From JBFKQC01 sp041627895 (GTDB lineage Bacteria > Pseudomonadota > Alphaproteobacteria > Rhodobacterales > Rhodobacteraceae), in assembly GCA_041627895.1 (NCBI GenBank), contig JBFKQC010000066.1:1-21805 (forward strand): a DNA stretch of 21,805 nucleotides. The letters are read 5' to 3'. Positions 20,641 to 21,805 of the stretch are shown here, one piece after another; within the stretch, counting starts at the first letter, position 1; each line of letters opens with the position of its first letter. The notes under the pieces were generated by a model. The model worked only from the letters and a program-made list of their open reading frames with translations, was not told the DNA's origin and ran no database searches. The translations under genes and the position numbers were made by a program.

Positions 20641-20646
20641 TGTCAA
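20641..20646 (-). promoter_or_regulatory. TTGACA -35-like element upstream of Hint gene
   Basis: On the minus strand a perfect TTGACA occurs about 100 bases before the Hint start. The bases 16-18 further on are GC-rich and give no good -10. A CATATT overlapping it could instead be a -10 for a TTGTCG upstream. Either way the promoter assignment is weak. Confidence 0.25.
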
Positions 20647-20687
20647 TCGCCACTCGGCGGGCGACAATGCCCGACCCGCATGCGCGG

Positions 20688-20701
20688 TTAACCAAGGTTA
20701 A
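20688..20701. promoter_or_regulatory. TTAACC-AA-GGTTAA palindrome
   Basis: A perfect inverted repeat with six-base arms, about 146 bases upstream of the Hint start and 16 bases after the sulfotransferase stop. It contains TTAA-N6-TTAA, close to the TTAA-N7-TTAA pattern of the cell-cycle regulator CtrA, but one base short. It could be a CtrA-like or other dimer site. Confidence 0.4.
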
Positions 20702-20716
20702 GAAACAGTAAACACG

Positions 20717-21367
20717 TCAAAAGCGATATCCGAAACGCCGGATATCTTCCCGGCAGAGTTCGGCGACGAGTTCCGCGGACGCGTCGTCATAGTAGATCCG
20801 GTGATCGCGCTCGCGCGGCGAGGCGTTGGCGCGCGGGATTTCGCCGGCGAGGCGGAAGCCGAGATGCGCCTCGACCGGGGCGAGGTCCTCGGCCAGATGT
20901 TCGAGCCGCACGAAATGCGCCGGCCGTTCGGTGCCGCGCGCGTCGGTGAGGTAGCCGCCGCAGCTTTCGGCGCGCAGCGCCGCCCGGGTGTCTGGATGCG
21001 CCAGGAAATCGGCGAAGCCGAACCGCCCGGCCAGCGCAACCGCAGGGTGATCGAATTCCTGCGTTCCGAGCCAGTGATAGTAGCTGACCAGCCGGTCCCA
21101 GGGATTGCGCACCAGCGTGAAAAGGAACATCCCGTCCAGCTCGTCCGCGCCGACCAGCCCGTCGATATCGGCCAGCGTCGAATGCTTCCAGAGCCGCCCG
21201 GCGGTGCGCACGCCCTTCAGCCGGTGCCTGCGCCGTTTCGCCTTGGGCGTGTCGCCGATCAGGATGTCGTCGGCCATCGCCCGCGCCTCCAGCGCGAGGC
21301 TGAGCGCCGTGCCCCCGGTCTTGGGGATGTGCACGAAGATGTAGCGGTGCCCGCGCGAGATGATCAT
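20717..21367 (-). CDS. Sulfotransferase family protein
   Basis: A 216-residue protein of the membrane-type/carbohydrate sulfotransferase family (Sulfotransfer_2-like). IFVHIPKTGGTALS is the 5'-phosphosulfate-binding loop and FTLVRNPWDRLVSYYHWL the 3'-phosphate-binding motif for PAPS; both are near-consensus. It would transfer sulfate from PAPS to a hydroxyl or amine, typically on a surface polysaccharide, lipid or secondary metabolite. I chose ATG 21367 because the strand leading into the P-loop begins at MIISRGHRYIFVHIPK; the open frame to 21655 adds a low-complexity Arg/Ala/Ser leader and would enter the acyl-CoA synthetase gene. It is divergent from that gene. No glycosyltransferase or polysaccharide genes are in view, so the acceptor is unknown. 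Confidence 0.88.
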   Translation of the reverse strand: MIISRGHRYIFVHIPKTGGTALSLALEARAMADDILIGDTPKAKRRRHRLKGVRTAGRLWKHSTLADIDGLVGADELDGMFLFTLVRNPWDRLVSYYHWLGTQEFDHPAVALAGRFGFADFLAHPDTRAALRAESCGGYLTDARGTERPAHFVRLEHLAEDLAPVEAHLGFRLAGEIPRANASPRERDHRIYYDDASAELVAELCREDIRRFGYRF

Positions 21368-21522
21368 GGCGCTGATTACCGCGCGCGCCGCGGCGAGGCC
21401 AGCCTCAAAGCCGGCGAATGCGCGCCCGGCGCCTTGGCGGATGACCGCGCCGGCGGCTGCGGCCTCGCGGCTTCGTAGTGGCGATTTCGCGGCGCGCGCC
21501 GCGGCAATGCGCAATTCGCCCT

Positions 21523-21549
21523 TTGCATTCGGCGCGGCGACGGTAGATT
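21523..21549 (+). promoter_or_regulatory. Possible promoter of acyl-CoA synthetase gene
   Basis: TTGCAT (21523-21528) and TAGATT (21544-21549) are 15 bases apart (16 if the -35 is read as TTTGCA). They lie about 40 bases before the start codon in a relatively AT-rich patch. The TTAACGT box of the MerR regulon is not present here. Confidence 0.4.
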
Positions 21550-21591
21550 TCCGCGAGAGCCTGAGGGGACAAGACGAAAAGGGAGCGCAGG

Positions 21592-21805
21592 ATGGGCTGG
21601 ATGGCAGACGAGACCGGGCTGGGCAAACGGCCGGCGAACTACGTGCCGCTGACACCGCTCAGCCACCTCCTGCGCGCCGCCCATGTCTGGCCGGACCGCG
21701 AGGCGCTGGTCTACGGCACCCGGCGCTGGAGCTATGCGCAGTATCACGCGCGCTGCACCCGGCTCGCCTCGGCGCTGGCGGGCGCCGGCATCCGGCTCGG
21801 CGACG
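21592..21805 (+). CDS. Acyl-CoA synthetase (AMP-binding), 5' part only
   Basis: The gene runs off the right edge; 71 codons are visible. MGWMADETGLGKRPANYVPLTPLSHLLRAAHVWPDREALVYG, then RRWSYAQYHARCTRLASALAGAGIRLGD, is the standard opening of ANL-superfamily acyl-CoA synthetases (about 540 residues when complete): an N-terminal extension, then the WSYAQ/LASAL region of the first subdomain. They activate carboxylic acids with ATP and CoA. GGGAG six bases before ATG 21592 supports the start; ATG 21601 is an alternative. The AMP-binding motifs are outside the window, so substrate class is unknown. Location 1.8 kb from the beta-oxidation cluster suggests it activates fatty or related acids for it. 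Confidence 0.85.
   Translation, partial: MGWMADETGLGKRPANYVPLTPLSHLLRAAHVWPDREALVYGTRRWSYAQYHARCTRLASALAGAGIRLGD

Noticed and set aside
21488..21503. Perfect 16-base palindrome CGCGGCGCGCGCCGCG upstream of the acyl-CoA synthetase
   Set aside because: It is made only of G and C alternations, which arise readily at this base composition; no related copy at another promoter was found.

Overview
The window reads as chromosomal DNA of a high-GC alphaproteobacterium, most likely Rhodobacterales (Rhodobacteraceae/Paracoccaceae). The reasons are the very GC-rich coding sequence, many 4-base start/stop overlaps, a MerR-controlled beta-oxidation gene order I recognise from that group, a Mur/Fur-type box before an MntX-like manganese transporter, and an intergenic repeat (core GGGATATTT...AAGAGAAGAAGA) typical of these genomes. 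I cannot resolve the genus. I found no tRNA, rRNA, CRISPR array, insertion sequence or prophage gene.

Left part (1-6516): a two-gene molybdenum hydroxylase (isoquinoline 1-oxidoreductase-like iorAB, large subunit with a Tat signal). It is followed by an unusually AT-rich gap ending in a textbook UUCG-capped terminator. Next come a minus-strand SRAP abasic-site protein (YedK/HMCES family) and a plus-strand, translationally coupled trio: a DUF952-DUF1330 fusion protein, pyrD (class 2 dihydroorotate dehydrogenase) and an ArsC-type reductase. A long hairpin lies in the convergent gap after arsC.

Middle (6517-10312): a minus-strand operon of two hotdog-fold thioesterases and a MATE exporter. It is divergent from an MntX-like transporter whose promoter carries a Mur/Fur-like palindrome just downstream of the -10.

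Right-centre (10313-19759): a ten-gene lipid-catabolism cluster on the plus strand. It holds two tandem MerR regulators, a large acyl-CoA dehydrogenase, a 70-residue ribbon-helix-helix-like protein, a second acyl-CoA dehydrogenase, a glutathione S-transferase, a thiolase, a cupin, a GFA/CENP-V-type zinc protein and a FadJ-type bifunctional enzyme. Together these encode the dehydrogenation, hydration, second oxidation and thiolysis steps of beta-oxidation. Related palindromes (shared core ACRTTAACGT) lie before merR2 and before the GST gene and are the best candidates for MerR operators.

Right end (19760-21805): a minus-strand Hint-domain protein without the usual cysteine nucleophile, a minus-strand sulfotransferase, and the start of a plus-strand acyl-CoA synthetase, which would supply acyl-CoA to the beta-oxidation cluster.

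Most of the window is ordinary metabolism. The points most worth following are the MerR pair with its two palindromes, the RHH-like protein between the dehydrogenases, the DUF952-DUF1330 fusion, the AT-rich terminator-ended gap (possible small RNA), and the nucleophile-less Hint protein.
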